A stretch of 18,824 nt of DNA from Firmicutes bacterium UBA3936 (lineage in GTDB: Bacteria > Bacillota > Dethiobacteria > Dethiobacterales > Dethiobacteraceae). This document shows positions 1 through 7,464 of this stretch, piece by piece (the stretch's first letter is position 1; every line of letters begins with the position of its first letter). The notes below the pieces were generated by a model. That model was not told where the DNA came from. It searched no databases and saw only the letters and a program-made list of their open reading frames with translations. The DNA lies in NCBI GenBank assembly GCA_002385745.1, contig DGEC01000024.1, positions 1 to 18,824 on the forward strand, written 5' to 3'. A program made the translations under genes and the position numbers.

Positions 1-18
1 TTTGTCTACAGTCTGAAA

Positions 19-52
19 GGTTCTTAGCCCGCCGGGCTAAGAACCTTTTTTT
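19..52 (+). terminator. Rho-independent terminator
   Basis: A perfect 12-bp stem (GGTTCTTAGCCC at 19-30 with its complement at 34-45) closes on a 3-nt loop and is followed by seven T residues (46-52). The T run lies on the plus strand, so the clearest reading is termination of a plus-strand gene ending left of the window. Read on the minus strand, the stem is preceded by an A run and followed by only three T residues, so it may also end the convergent minus-strand gene at 70-483. Confidence 0.88.
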
Positions 53-69
53 GTTATTTTCCCAAGATG

Positions 70-483
70 TTATTGTTCCAAAAGCAAAGCGTAAGGACGG
101 GTAAGATCGATAAAATCTACAGGCATGACGCCGTGTTCAATAACATTATCAAATAATCGCAATTGGCTGTAATCCCCGTAGAAATAAGTATTGTTGTTTT
201 TCAGCTTTACTTTAAATGAATCAAGCCTGATGATGACAAGATCGTTTTTGATTGAGGGAATAACCTTGTAAGCATTTAAAACATGTGACATGTCGATAAT
301 GTCGCCTTCTTTAAGCTTGAATGACCGGTGAATTTTTTCTCCGCAGCAGGTGCATACGGCTTTCCAGGTTAAAGTTGTTGCTTCAGCAGCAGAGGCAATA
401 TTTATCTTTTTCAGAGGGACCTGCTGAGTGCAGCGACATTTGTCGAAAATCATAAACGGGTACTGAAAAGCAATGCTTTTCAT
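70..483 (-). CDS. Hypothetical 137-aa cysteine-containing protein
   Basis: I do not recognise this protein. It is supported as a real gene by an AAGGAGG Shine-Dalgarno 8 nt before the ATG (read on the minus strand), a well-placed promoter (527-555), and a terminator just past its stop. Its 137 residues have no signal peptide or membrane segment, so it is probably cytoplasmic. The N-terminal third has Cys16-x-Cys18 and Cys44-x-Cys46-Cys47, a spacing that could bind zinc as a ribbon or knuckle; the rest is mixed charged and aliphatic sequence ending in LLLEQ. It is transcribed divergently from the acs operon across a 273-bp shared regulatory region. This could be chance, or it could mean a related regulatory role; nothing in the sequence shows DNA binding. 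Function unknown. Confidence 0.75.
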   Translation of the reverse strand: MKSIAFQYPFMIFDKCRCTQQVPLKKINIASAAEATTLTWKAVCTCCGEKIHRSFKLKEGDIIDMSHVLNAYKVIPSIKNDLVIIRLDSFKVKLKNNNTYFYGDYSQLRLFDNVIEHGVMPVDFIDLTRPYALLLEQ

Positions 484-526
484 AAACCAAGCCTCCTTTC
501 CAATCAGTAAACTGCCCTACACTATA

Positions 527-555
527 AGTATATGTCGTACTTTGTCGAACATCAA
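527..555 (-). promoter_or_regulatory. Candidate sigma-A promoter for the minus-strand gene
   Basis: Read on the minus strand there is TTGATG (plus positions 550-555), a 17-nt spacer, and TATACT (527-532), matching 4/6 and 5/6 of the sigma-A consensus. It lies about 45 nt upstream of the start codon at 483. A direct repeat of the form GTCGWAC (plus strand, near 534-540 and 544-550) lies in the spacer and could be an operator. Confidence 0.55.
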
Positions 556-615
556 TACAAAAATTTCTTATAAGTGCCATTTGTCTGAGAATTCACTATA
601 CTTAATTTATAATAA

Positions 616-660
616 TCCACGATAAATCTGCCGCATGGCTTATTATTGTGGAATTTTTTT
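616..660 (+). terminator. Hairpin with T run upstream of the acs promoter
   Basis: TCCACGATAA (616-625) pairs with TTATTGTGGA (643-652) over 10 bp with one G-T wobble. The 17-nt loop contains a small GCC/GGC inner stem. A run of seven T follows at 654-660. It has the form of a weak, AT-rich rho-independent terminator on the plus strand, yet no plus-strand gene precedes it in the window. It may block read-through into the acs promoter or be a leader element of an upstream start; a TATAAT hexamer occurs at 608-613 but I see no good -35 box for it. Confidence 0.45.
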
Positions 661-664
661 GTCA

Positions 665-694
665 TTGACAGTCGGTGTTGAAGTAAATTAAACT
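665..694 (+). promoter_or_regulatory. Candidate sigma-A promoter of the acs operon
   Basis: A perfect TTGACA at 665-670 is followed after 18 nt by TAAACT at 689-694 (4/6 of TATAAT). Transcription would begin near position 701, giving a leader of about 55 nt before the acsA start. It is the only good promoter upstream of the nine-gene operon. Confidence 0.6.
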
Positions 695-702
695 AAACAT
701 AG

Positions 703-728
703 GTACATATATGTATATACATGTATGT
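703..728. promoter_or_regulatory. Alternating purine-pyrimidine palindromic tract, possible operator
   Basis: All 26 bases alternate purine and pyrimidine. Three overlapping perfect palindromes lie inside it: TACATATATGTA (704-715), TGTATATACA (712-721) and ATACATGTAT (717-726). It begins just after the predicted transcription start of the acs operon and ends before the ribosome binding site, a usual place for a repressor site. The binding protein is unknown. Confidence 0.4.
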
Positions 729-743
729 CATAGCCATCTTAAA

Positions 744-749
744 AGGAGG
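744..749 (+). promoter_or_regulatory. Ribosome binding site that fixes the acsA start
   Basis: AGGAGG lies 7 nt before the ATG at 757. An in-frame ATG at 721 would add 12 residues but has no Shine-Dalgarno and overlaps the palindromic tract, so 757 is preferred. Confidence 0.85.
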
Positions 750-756
750 AAAACAG

Positions 757-2649
757 ATGAGTCATGAAGTCTTAGAGTTTGATCAAGTCAGTCAAGGTTT
801 ACTTGAAAAAGCGGAAAGAGATGGCGTCGAAACAATCTGGGACAGAAAGGCTGCTATGAAAGCACCCTGCGGATTCGGTGAAAAAGGAATCTGCTGCAAG
901 AATTGTTCGATGGGCCCCTGCAGAATTAGTCCTGTTGCAGGTAAAGGGGCGCAAAGAGGATTGTGCGGGGCAACGGCCGATACCATTGTTGCAAGAAATT
1001 TTGCCCGCTCAGTAGCAGGCGGAGCCGCTGCCCATTCTGATCACGCCAGGGATATATCGCATGTTTTGTACATGGCTTGTGAAAATGGTAACTATAAGGT
1101 GAGAGATGTTAATAAGCTGATGAAGATCGCCGGGGAATGGGGCATTGAGACGGCAGGAAAAGACACTTATGAAATTACCCGTGAACTGGCGGAAAAGGCT
1201 TTGCAGGAGTTTGGAAAACCCTTTGGCACACAGAATTTTCTTTCCAGGGCACCAAAGCAAAGACAAAAAATCTGGAAAGAGCTGAATATTGAACCGCGGG
1301 CAATTGACAGAGAAATTACAACCATCATGCATTCAACCCATATCGGCTGTGCAAGCGACCCGGAAAGCATCCTCGAAATTGCCATGAGAGCAGCGCTGGC
1401 GGACGGCTGGGGCGGCTCCATGATCGGTACCGAATTCAGTGATATTTTGTACGGTGTGCCGACGGCAAGAGGAACTGAGGCTAATTTGGGAGTTATTGAA
1501 GAAAATATGGTTAACATACTTTTGCATGGCCATGACCCGAGCCTTTCGGAAATGATAGTGTTGGCCGCTGAAGATCCTGAGCTGGTTCAGCTTGCCAGAG
1601 ACGTCGGAGCCGAAGGAATCAACCTTGTCGGCATGTGCTGCACAGGAAATGAAGTAACCATGAGACATGGAGTTAAAATTGCCGGCAACTTCTACCAGCA
1701 GGAGCTTGCCGTATTAACGGGAGCCATGGAAGCCGTCATTGTAGATGTGCAGTGTATTTTCCCGGCGCTGGCGAGATTATCCGACTGCTATCATACCAAA
1801 TTTATCAGTACTTCTCCAAAGGCAAAGATCGAGGGCAGCATATATATCGAGTTTGCTGAAGAGCATGCCCTGGAAACGGCAAAGAAAATTGTCAGGGAAG
1901 CGGTAGTTAATTATAAAAACAGGGACCGCTCCAAAGTTCTGATACCGGAAAACAAGAGCAAGGCTATAGTCGGCTACAGTGTCGAAACCATAATCGGCCA
2001 TCTTGACAAAGTGGTAAACAGTCATACCGATGTCTTTAACACTGTAAAACCGTTATCCGACGTTATCTGGGCCGGGGTGCTGCGGGGCGCTGCCGGCGTT
2101 GTAGGCTGCAATAACCCGCGGGTAAAGCATGATAAAAGCCACGTTACCGTTATTAAGGAATTAATTAAGAATGACATTATCGTTGTGGCAACGGGTTGTG
2201 CGGCTCAGGCAGCGGCAAAGGCCGGCCTTTTGACAATGGAGGCCAAAGAACTGTGCGGCCGGGGATTGAAAGAAGTATGTGAAAGAGTCGGCATCCCGCC
2301 CGTACTGCATATGGGTTCCTGTGTCGATATCAGCCGGATCCTTGATTTGGTAAGCAGGGTGGCAAAAGAAAGAGGCATTGATATCTCCGACTTGCCGGTG
2401 GTTGGAGTTGCTCCGGAGTGGATGAGTGAGAAGGCGGTTTCCATCGGAACTTACGTTGTCGCTTCCGGCATAGACACATTTCTGGGTGTTACTCCTCATG
2501 TCACCGGATCAGCCAGGTTTACCGATATTTTAACCAACACCATAGAAAACAAAGTGGGAGCAAAATTCTTCTTTGAAGAATACCCTCAGGCCTGCGCACA
2601 GAAGATCATTGACCGTATTGAAGAAAAAAGGGAAAAACTAGGAATCTAG
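757..2649 (+). CDS. acsA: Ni-dependent carbon monoxide dehydrogenase (CODH catalytic subunit)
   Basis: This enzyme interconverts CO2 and CO using reduced ferredoxin, and in this context supplies CO to acetyl-CoA synthase. The 630-residue protein has all expected metal ligands. Cys38 and Cys46 fit the D-cluster; Cys47, Cys50, Cys55 and Cys70 fit the B-cluster. For the Ni-Fe C-cluster I see the HGH motif (257-259), Cys295 (GMCCTGNE), Cys333 (VDVQC), Cys451 (GCNN), Cys481 (ATGC) and Cys522 (MGSCVD). The C-terminal EKAVSIG motif holds the conserved catalytic lysine. It lacks the N-terminal extension of the roughly 670-residue Moorella AcsA and matches the shorter clostridial form. It is the first gene of the operon; the next gene starts 11 bases past its stop and its ribosome binding site overlaps that stop. 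The cytoplasmic CODH/ACS role rests on neighbours; sequence alone would also allow a stand-alone CooS. Confidence 0.95.
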   Translation: MSHEVLEFDQVSQGLLEKAERDGVETIWDRKAAMKAPCGFGEKGICCKNCSMGPCRISPVAGKGAQRGLCGATADTIVARNFARSVAGGAAAHSDHARDISHVLYMACENGNYKVRDVNKLMKIAGEWGIETAGKDTYEITRELAEKALQEFGKPFGTQNFLSRAPKQRQKIWKELNIEPRAIDREITTIMHSTHIGCASDPESILEIAMRAALADGWGGSMIGTEFSDILYGVPTARGTEANLGVIEENMVNILLHGHDPSLSEMIVLAAEDPELVQLARDVGAEGINLVGMCCTGNEVTMRHGVKIAGNFYQQELAVLTGAMEAVIVDVQCIFPALARLSDCYHTKFISTSPKAKIEGSIYIEFAEEHALETAKKIVREAVVNYKNRDRSKVLIPENKSKAIVGYSVETIIGHLDKVVNSHTDVFNTVKPLSDVIWAGVLRGAAGVVGCNNPRVKHDKSHVTVIKELIKNDIIVVATGCAAQAAAKAGLLTMEAKELCGRGLKEVCERVGIPPVLHMGSCVDISRILDLVSRVAKERGIDISDLPVVGVAPEWMSEKAVSIGTYVVASGIDTFLGVTPHVTGSARFTDILTNTIENKVGAKFFFEEYPQACAQKIIDRIEEKREKLGI

Positions 2650-2660
2650 GTGATAGGCAA

Positions 2661-3440
2661 ATGAAAATTGCTGTTACGGGAAAAGGCGGCGTTGGCAAAT
2701 CCACCATTGCAGCTGCCCTTTGCAAAAACTTTTTCGCCAAAGGCTACCGGGTTCTGGCCGTAGATGCAGATCCTGATGCCAATCTGGCCTTGGCCCTGGG
2801 CATGGATGCCGACGCTGCCTCAAGGCTTACACCGATCTCCAAACTCAAGTCCTTGGTGCAGGAAAGGACAGGTTCACAGCCTGGGGTGTACGGCGGTGTA
2901 TTTAAAATGAATCCCAGGGTGGACGATATCCCCGAGAAGTATGCCGTAGATTTCAACGGTATCAGAGTACTGGTCATGGGAAGTGTTGATGCGGGAGGCA
3001 GCGGGTGTGTTTGTCCGGAGCATGTGCTTCTGAAAAGACTTACCTCCCACCTGGTTTTAAAGGAAGACGATATTGTTGTTATGGATATGGAAGCGGGAAT
3101 TGAGCACCTGGGCAGGGGGACTGCCGGTTCCGTGAATGCCTTTATCACTGTGGTGGAACCGGGAGAAAGAAGTATTCAGACCTTTGCCAGGGTAAAAAAA
3201 CTGGCTTCCGACCTTGGTGTCGAACGGGTTTATGTTATCGGCAACAAGATTAACGACAGTGATGATGAAGCTTTCATTTTGAAACATGTGGGAGAAGAAA
3301 ACTGTCTCGGTTTTATTTACTACGACAAGGCGATCAGCCTTTCCGACAGGGAAAACACTTCTTCCTATGAAGCCAGCAGAACATTGAAAAACAGCATTGA
3401 CATTATTGCGGACAAAATAATTTCAATGGTTAAGAACTGA
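2661..3440 (+). CDS. cooC: CooC-type nickel-insertion ATPase (CODH maturation)
   Basis: This is a 259-residue P-loop ATPase of the MinD/SIMIBI class, the family that matures the Ni-Fe C-cluster of CO dehydrogenase. The deviant Walker A motif GKGGVGKST (residues 7-15) has the signature first lysine, and VDADPDANLALALG follows. Cys116-Val-Cys118 is the CXC motif that binds metal at the dimer interface in CooC. DMEAGIEHLGRGT (near residues 140-152) is the switch region. The start is supported by AGGTGA overlapping the acsA stop, 8 nt before the ATG. Its place right after acsA and its DPDANL signature suggest that it serves CODH, unlike the second CooC-like gene at 5701, which has NSNL there. Confidence 0.92.
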   Translation: MKIAVTGKGGVGKSTIAAALCKNFFAKGYRVLAVDADPDANLALALGMDADAASRLTPISKLKSLVQERTGSQPGVYGGVFKMNPRVDDIPEKYAVDFNGIRVLVMGSVDAGGSGCVCPEHVLLKRLTSHLVLKEDDIVVMDMEAGIEHLGRGTAGSVNAFITVVEPGERSIQTFARVKKLASDLGVERVYVIGNKINDSDDEAFILKHVGEENCLGFIYYDKAISLSDRENTSSYEASRTLKNSIDIIADKIISMVKN

Positions 3441-3463
3441 ATTAACAAGGGAGGACCGGCAGA

Positions 3464-5590
3464 ATGAACCTGTTTAAAATTATATATTCAGGAAAAGACA
3501 AATACCTTGAATTGGCTGAAAAAATGGTAGAAAAAGCAGTTGCAGAGAAAGGCAGGGAAGCCGCTGTCAAATTCCCCGGCACTGCCTATGCCTTACCGGT
3601 AATTTATGCGATAACAGGAGAAAAAATAACTACAGTCGGTGAGTTGGAAAAAGCTTTGGATTTGGCCCGGGGTTTTGCCCACGAGGGAAGGCTGCTTCAG
3701 GACGCCCTAGATGCCGGAACGGCATCGGCGATGCTTGCAGAAATCATTGAAGCCGTTAAGTATACACTGGTAGATGATCCTTACCGGCCTCCTTTGCAGG
3801 GGCATTTGACCGATGCGCAGATCAGGGCATTTGGCGTGCCTCTGGTAACACAGGATATCCCGGGGGTGGCGGTGCTTATCGGCAAGTGTCAAGACAGCGA
3901 GACTGCCGGCAGGATAATCAAGGAATACCAGGAAAAGGGCATTTTAACCTTTATGGTGGGCAAAATTATTGACCAGGCAATCGAACAGGGGGTAAAGATG
4001 GGCATTGACCTCAGGGTGATTCCCCTGGGCTACGAAATTGAATCGGTTATCCATGTTGTTTCCGTAGCCATCAGGGCCAGCCTGATTTTCGGCGCCGTTG
4101 CACCCGGCGACTTCCAAGCCCACAAACAGTATACAAAGGACAGAATAAAGGCGTTTGTCAATGTATTTGATGACTGGGACGACAAAATCATTGCCGCCGG
4201 AGCGGCCGCCATAGAACTTGGATTCCCGGCAATAACGGAAACTTACATTAACGAAGTTCCCACACTGCTTTTGCATCAGCCGAATAATGAAAAAGTTATT
4301 AAGACATCCTTAGAAGCCAGAGGTATAAAAATAAAAGTTACCAAGATTGATATCCCGGTCGGTGTAGCTTCCGCTTTTGAAGGGGAGAGGGTCCGGAAAG
4401 GTGATATGCATGCCGAATTCGGCGGTACAAAAACCAAGGCCTGGGAACTGGTGCAAATGAAGGATATGGCCGAAGTAGAGGACCATAAAATTGAACTAAT
4501 CGGCCCGGATATCGATTCAGCCGATACAGTTCCCTACAGGCTCCCTCTGGCTATTGTTGTCGATGTTGCCGGTAAAAATATGCAGGAAGATTTTGAGCCT
4601 GTGCTGGAGAGAAGACTGCATTACTTCATGAATTACACCGAAGGCGTTATGCATATCGGGCAAAGAAACATTGCCTGGGTAAGAATAGGAAAAGAATCAT
4701 ATGAAAAAGGCTTAAGACTAAAGCACCTGGGCGAAGTCATCTATGCAAAGATGAAGGATGAATTTGATAAGGTAGTGGATAAATGCCAGGTCACCATCTA
4801 TACGGATAAGGACAAAGTTGAGCAATTGGAAAAAGAGCTGGCGCTGCCCAAATATGCTGCCCGCGACGAAAGGTTGTCTTCGCTCGTAGATGAAAATGTT
4901 GATACTTTCTATTCCTGCACACTTTGCCAGTCTTTCGCCCCCGCCCATGTCTGCATTGTCACACCGGAAAGACTGGGGTTATGCGGCGCGGTAAGCTGGC
5001 TGGATGCCAAGGCGACAAAGGAGCTGGATCCTACCGGTGCCTGCCAGCCTGTGCCTAAAGAAGGACTGGAAGACGAGCAAAACGGGATTTGGGCAGAAGT
5101 TAACAAAGCTGTGGAAAAGGCATCCCAAGGCGCGGTATCAAGGGTTTCTCTCTACAGCATCCTGGTGGATCCCATGACTTCCTGCGGCTGTTTTGAGTGC
5201 ATCTGCGGCATAGTTCCGGAAGCCAACGGTGTGATTATTGTCAACAGGGAATATGGCGACATGACACCGGTTGGAATGACATTTGGCGAACTGGCGTCAA
5301 TGACAGGCGGTGGCGTGCAAACTCCCGGATTTATGGGGCACGGCAGGCATTTTATCGGCTCCAAGAAGTTCATGAGCGCCGAAGGCGGCATCGCCAGGAT
5401 AGTCTGGATGCCAAAAGAGCTAAAAGAAGATGTCAGGGAAAGACTTGACAAAACAGCCAAGGAACTTTACGGAATAGAAAATTTCACCGATATGATTTGC
5501 GATGAAACCATTGCAACGGATTCGGAAGGCTTACTGGAATTCCTGGAAGCAAAAGGACATCCGGCCCTGCAGCTGGATCCACTGATGTAA
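3464..5590 (+). CDS. acsB: Acetyl-CoA synthase (ACS), copy 1, intact
   Basis: AcsB joins CO, the methyl group carried by the corrinoid protein, and CoA to make acetyl-CoA at its Ni-Ni-[4Fe4S] A-cluster. The 708 residues comprise an N-terminal CODH-contacting domain (about 1-290), a middle domain (about 291-460) and the A-cluster domain. Cys485, Cys488, Cys497 and Cys507 match the four iron-sulfur ligands of Moorella AcsB (506, 509, 518, 528), with Cys488 bridging to nickel. Cys574-Gly575-Cys576 is the CGC motif for the distal nickel (Moorella 595-597). The protein ends in the family-typical DPLM. AAGGGAGG lies 9 nt before the ATG. The gene lies between the two CooC-like genes. Its N-terminal half diverges clearly from copy 2 (9714) while the A-cluster region is nearly the same. 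It is the only unbroken acsB in the window. Confidence 0.96.
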   Translation: MNLFKIIYSGKDKYLELAEKMVEKAVAEKGREAAVKFPGTAYALPVIYAITGEKITTVGELEKALDLARGFAHEGRLLQDALDAGTASAMLAEIIEAVKYTLVDDPYRPPLQGHLTDAQIRAFGVPLVTQDIPGVAVLIGKCQDSETAGRIIKEYQEKGILTFMVGKIIDQAIEQGVKMGIDLRVIPLGYEIESVIHVVSVAIRASLIFGAVAPGDFQAHKQYTKDRIKAFVNVFDDWDDKIIAAGAAAIELGFPAITETYINEVPTLLLHQPNNEKVIKTSLEARGIKIKVTKIDIPVGVASAFEGERVRKGDMHAEFGGTKTKAWELVQMKDMAEVEDHKIELIGPDIDSADTVPYRLPLAIVVDVAGKNMQEDFEPVLERRLHYFMNYTEGVMHIGQRNIAWVRIGKESYEKGLRLKHLGEVIYAKMKDEFDKVVDKCQVTIYTDKDKVEQLEKELALPKYAARDERLSSLVDENVDTFYSCTLCQSFAPAHVCIVTPERLGLCGAVSWLDAKATKELDPTGACQPVPKEGLEDEQNGIWAEVNKAVEKASQGAVSRVSLYSILVDPMTSCGCFECICGIVPEANGVIIVNREYGDMTPVGMTFGELASMTGGGVQTPGFMGHGRHFIGSKKFMSAEGGIARIVWMPKELKEDVRERLDKTAKELYGIENFTDMICDETIATDSEGLLEFLEAKGHPALQLDPLM

Positions 5591-5700
5591 GACAGCTTGC
5601 GGTTCCATCTGTACCGCGCACAGAATAACGGGAATGCACTCCCTCTGCAGGATAAAAAGTACTTGTTGTAGAGAAGATTTTGCGCAAAGGAGGCAAAACC
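5591..5700 (+). other. 110-bp gap after acsB copy 1
   Basis: This is the longest gap in the operon. It holds a weak hairpin (GCGGT at 5599-5603 with ACCGC at 5613-5617, 9-nt loop) without a T run, and the AAGGAGG site (5687-5693) of the next gene. I see no convincing promoter or terminator, so read-through is the simplest view. The extra length may mark a junction left when acsB copy 1 came to sit here. Confidence 0.4.
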
Positions 5701-6471
5701 ATGTCTAAGAGAATTGCAGTTGCCGGGAAGGGTGGAACCGGTAAAACAAGTATTGCCGGATTGATAATCATGTATCTGGTAAAAGCAGGCAAGGGACCTA
5801 TCCTTGCAGTTGATGCCGATGCCAACTCCAATCTCAATGAAGTGCTGGGGATGGAAATAGAGGAAACAATCGGAAATATCAGGGAAGAAGTCAACTGGTC
5901 GGAGAGGACGGGTACCCCTATACCCGGTGGAATGACCAAGACAGAATATCTCAATTATCGCCTCAACCAGGCTGTCAGTGAAGGCAACGGCTTCGACATG
6001 CTGGTAATGGGCAGGACTCAGGGTGAAGGATGCTATTGCTATGTCAATGGCATCCTTAAAAACCAAATTGAGAAACTGTCAAATAATTACAACCACATTA
6101 TTATTGACAATGAAGCCGGGATGGAACACATCAGCAGGGGTACGGTCGGTAAAATCGACCTCCTGCTTCTGATAAGCGATTATTCCAGAAGAAGCATCCA
6201 GTCAGTAGGCAGGATAAAAGAGCTTGCCAAGGAACTGGAAGTGGATGTCAAAAGTACAGGCCTCATTGTAAACAAAGCGCCGGGCGGTAAAATCGCAAAA
6301 GCGATTATGGAAGAAATAAAAAAGCAGGGGTTGGAACTGCTGGGGGTTGTGCCCCTGGATGAGAATATTGTTGAATATGACGCGAGCGGTGAACCTCTGA
6401 TAAATATGCCTGAGGACAGTCCGGCCAAAGAGGCTGTAAAAGATATTCTTGTTAAATTACAACTTATCTAA
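5701..6471 (+). CDS. acsF: CooC-like/AcsF ATPase (ACS A-cluster maturation)
   Basis: This is a 256-residue MinD/CooC-family ATPase. Walker A is GKGGTGKTS (residues 9-17) with the deviant lysine, followed by VDADANSNLNEVLG. The metal-binding CXC is Cys111-Tyr-Cys113, and DNEAGMEHISRGT is the switch region. AcsF in Moorella is known to insert nickel into the A-cluster of acetyl-CoA synthase. I assign that role because of the NSNL signature and the position between acsB and the corrinoid genes; it remains an inference, as CooC and AcsF are close paralogs. The start at 5701 is chosen because AAGGAGG lies 7 nt upstream; an upstream TTG at 5680 lacks a ribosome binding site. Confidence 0.88.
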   Translation: MSKRIAVAGKGGTGKTSIAGLIIMYLVKAGKGPILAVDADANSNLNEVLGMEIEETIGNIREEVNWSERTGTPIPGGMTKTEYLNYRLNQAVSEGNGFDMLVMGRTQGEGCYCYVNGILKNQIEKLSNNYNHIIIDNEAGMEHISRGTVGKIDLLLLISDYSRRSIQSVGRIKELAKELEVDVKSTGLIVNKAPGGKIAKAIMEEIKKQGLELLGVVPLDENIVEYDASGEPLINMPEDSPAKEAVKDILVKLQLI

Positions 6472-6472
6472 G

Positions 6473-6477
6473 GGAGG
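6473..6477 (+). promoter_or_regulatory. Ribosome binding site that fixes the acsD start
   Basis: GGAGG directly follows the acsF stop. It is 8 nt before GTG at 6486 but only 2 nt before an in-frame TTG at 6480. The GTG is therefore the likely start, and the overlap suggests translational coupling. Confidence 0.75.
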
Positions 6478-6485
6478 TCTTGACA

Positions 6486-7445
6486 GTGGCTTATAAAAAA
6501 GCGGCAAAAAAATACAGCGGCGAGATCAGAGAAGTTACGCTGGGCAGCGGTGATAAGGCTGTGGCTATCGGCGGTAAAAACGTACTGCCAATTCATAGTT
6601 TTGACGGGAACGTGGGCAACCCTCCCAAAATTGGCCTGGAAATTGTTGATATAGTACCTGAAGATTGGCATGACGACCTGAAGAAGATATATGACGGTGT
6701 ACTGGAAGATACTGCTGAGTGGGCAAAATTTGCCGTTGACAACTTTGCACCGGATTTCATCTGCTTAAGGTTTGCCGGGGCAGACCCGGACGGCAAGAAT
6801 AAAAGCGTGGAGGAATGCGTTGAAACGGCGAAAAAAGTGGCGGCTGCCGTTGATCTTCCCCTTGTTATAGCCGGAACTAAAAATGTTGAAAAGGATGAGA
6901 AATTGTTCAGCGCAGTAGCCGAAGCTTTGGCCGGAGAAAATGTCTTAATACTGTCTGCAAGAGAAGAAAATTATAAAACGGTCGGAGCGGCGGGAGCCCT
7001 GGCTTACAAGCATAAGATTGCCGCAGAAACTTCTGTGGATATAAATTTGGCCAAGCAGCTCAATATTCTAATGAACCAGCTGGGTGTTCAGAATGAGGAT
7101 TTGGTTATGAATGTGGGCAGTGCGGCTGTAGGTTACGGGTTCGAGTACTTATCTTCCACAATGGACAGGATAATATTGGCGGCGCTGGGACAAAATGATT
7201 CAACACTGCAAATGCCCATAATTACTCCTGTTTCTACGGAGACATGGACCGTCAAAGAGTCTGCGGCCTCGGAAGACGATGAACCGGCATGGGGCAGCAG
7301 TATAGAAAGGGCTATCCAGATGGAAGTTGCCACTGCTGCGGCAGTGCTTGTTTCAGGGGCAGATGCTATTATTGTCAGGCATCCTAAATCGCTTGCAACT
7401 ATGAAAACATTTATCAGCAATATGCTGGGAAGCGGATTAAACTAG
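6486..7445 (+). CDS. acsD: Corrinoid iron-sulfur protein, small (beta) subunit
   Basis: AcsD is the TIM-barrel small subunit of the corrinoid/iron-sulfur protein. With AcsC it carries the methyl group from AcsE to the A-cluster of AcsB. The 319-residue product begins at GTG. It shows family landmarks: GNPPKIGLEIVDIVPEDW near residues 40-60, LRFAGADPDGKN, a GYGFEYLSSTMDRI segment and the C-terminal VRHPKSL. It has no cysteine-rich motif, as expected, since the iron-sulfur cluster is on AcsC. Its ribosome binding site abuts the acsF stop and acsC starts 19 bp downstream. Confidence 0.94.
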   Translation: MAYKKAAKKYSGEIREVTLGSGDKAVAIGGKNVLPIHSFDGNVGNPPKIGLEIVDIVPEDWHDDLKKIYDGVLEDTAEWAKFAVDNFAPDFICLRFAGADPDGKNKSVEECVETAKKVAAAVDLPLVIAGTKNVEKDEKLFSAVAEALAGENVLILSAREENYKTVGAAGALAYKHKIAAETSVDINLAKQLNILMNQLGVQNEDLVMNVGSAAVGYGFEYLSSTMDRIILAALGQNDSTLQMPIITPVSTETWTVKESAASEDDEPAWGSSIERAIQMEVATAAAVLVSGADAIIVRHPKSLATMKTFISNMLGSGLN

Positions 7446-7464
7446 ATAAAGGAGGCTGCAAACA

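Noticed and set aside
560..585. Sigma-54 promoter on the minus strand starting at TGGCAC
   Set aside because: The -12 GC element is missing at the needed distance.
484..756. Cobalamin or other riboswitch upstream of the operon
   Set aside because: No B12-box-like or other recognised aptamer element is visible, and the predicted leader is only about 55 nt.
5599..5617. Terminator after acsB copy 1
   Set aside because: The stem is only 5 bp and no T run follows.
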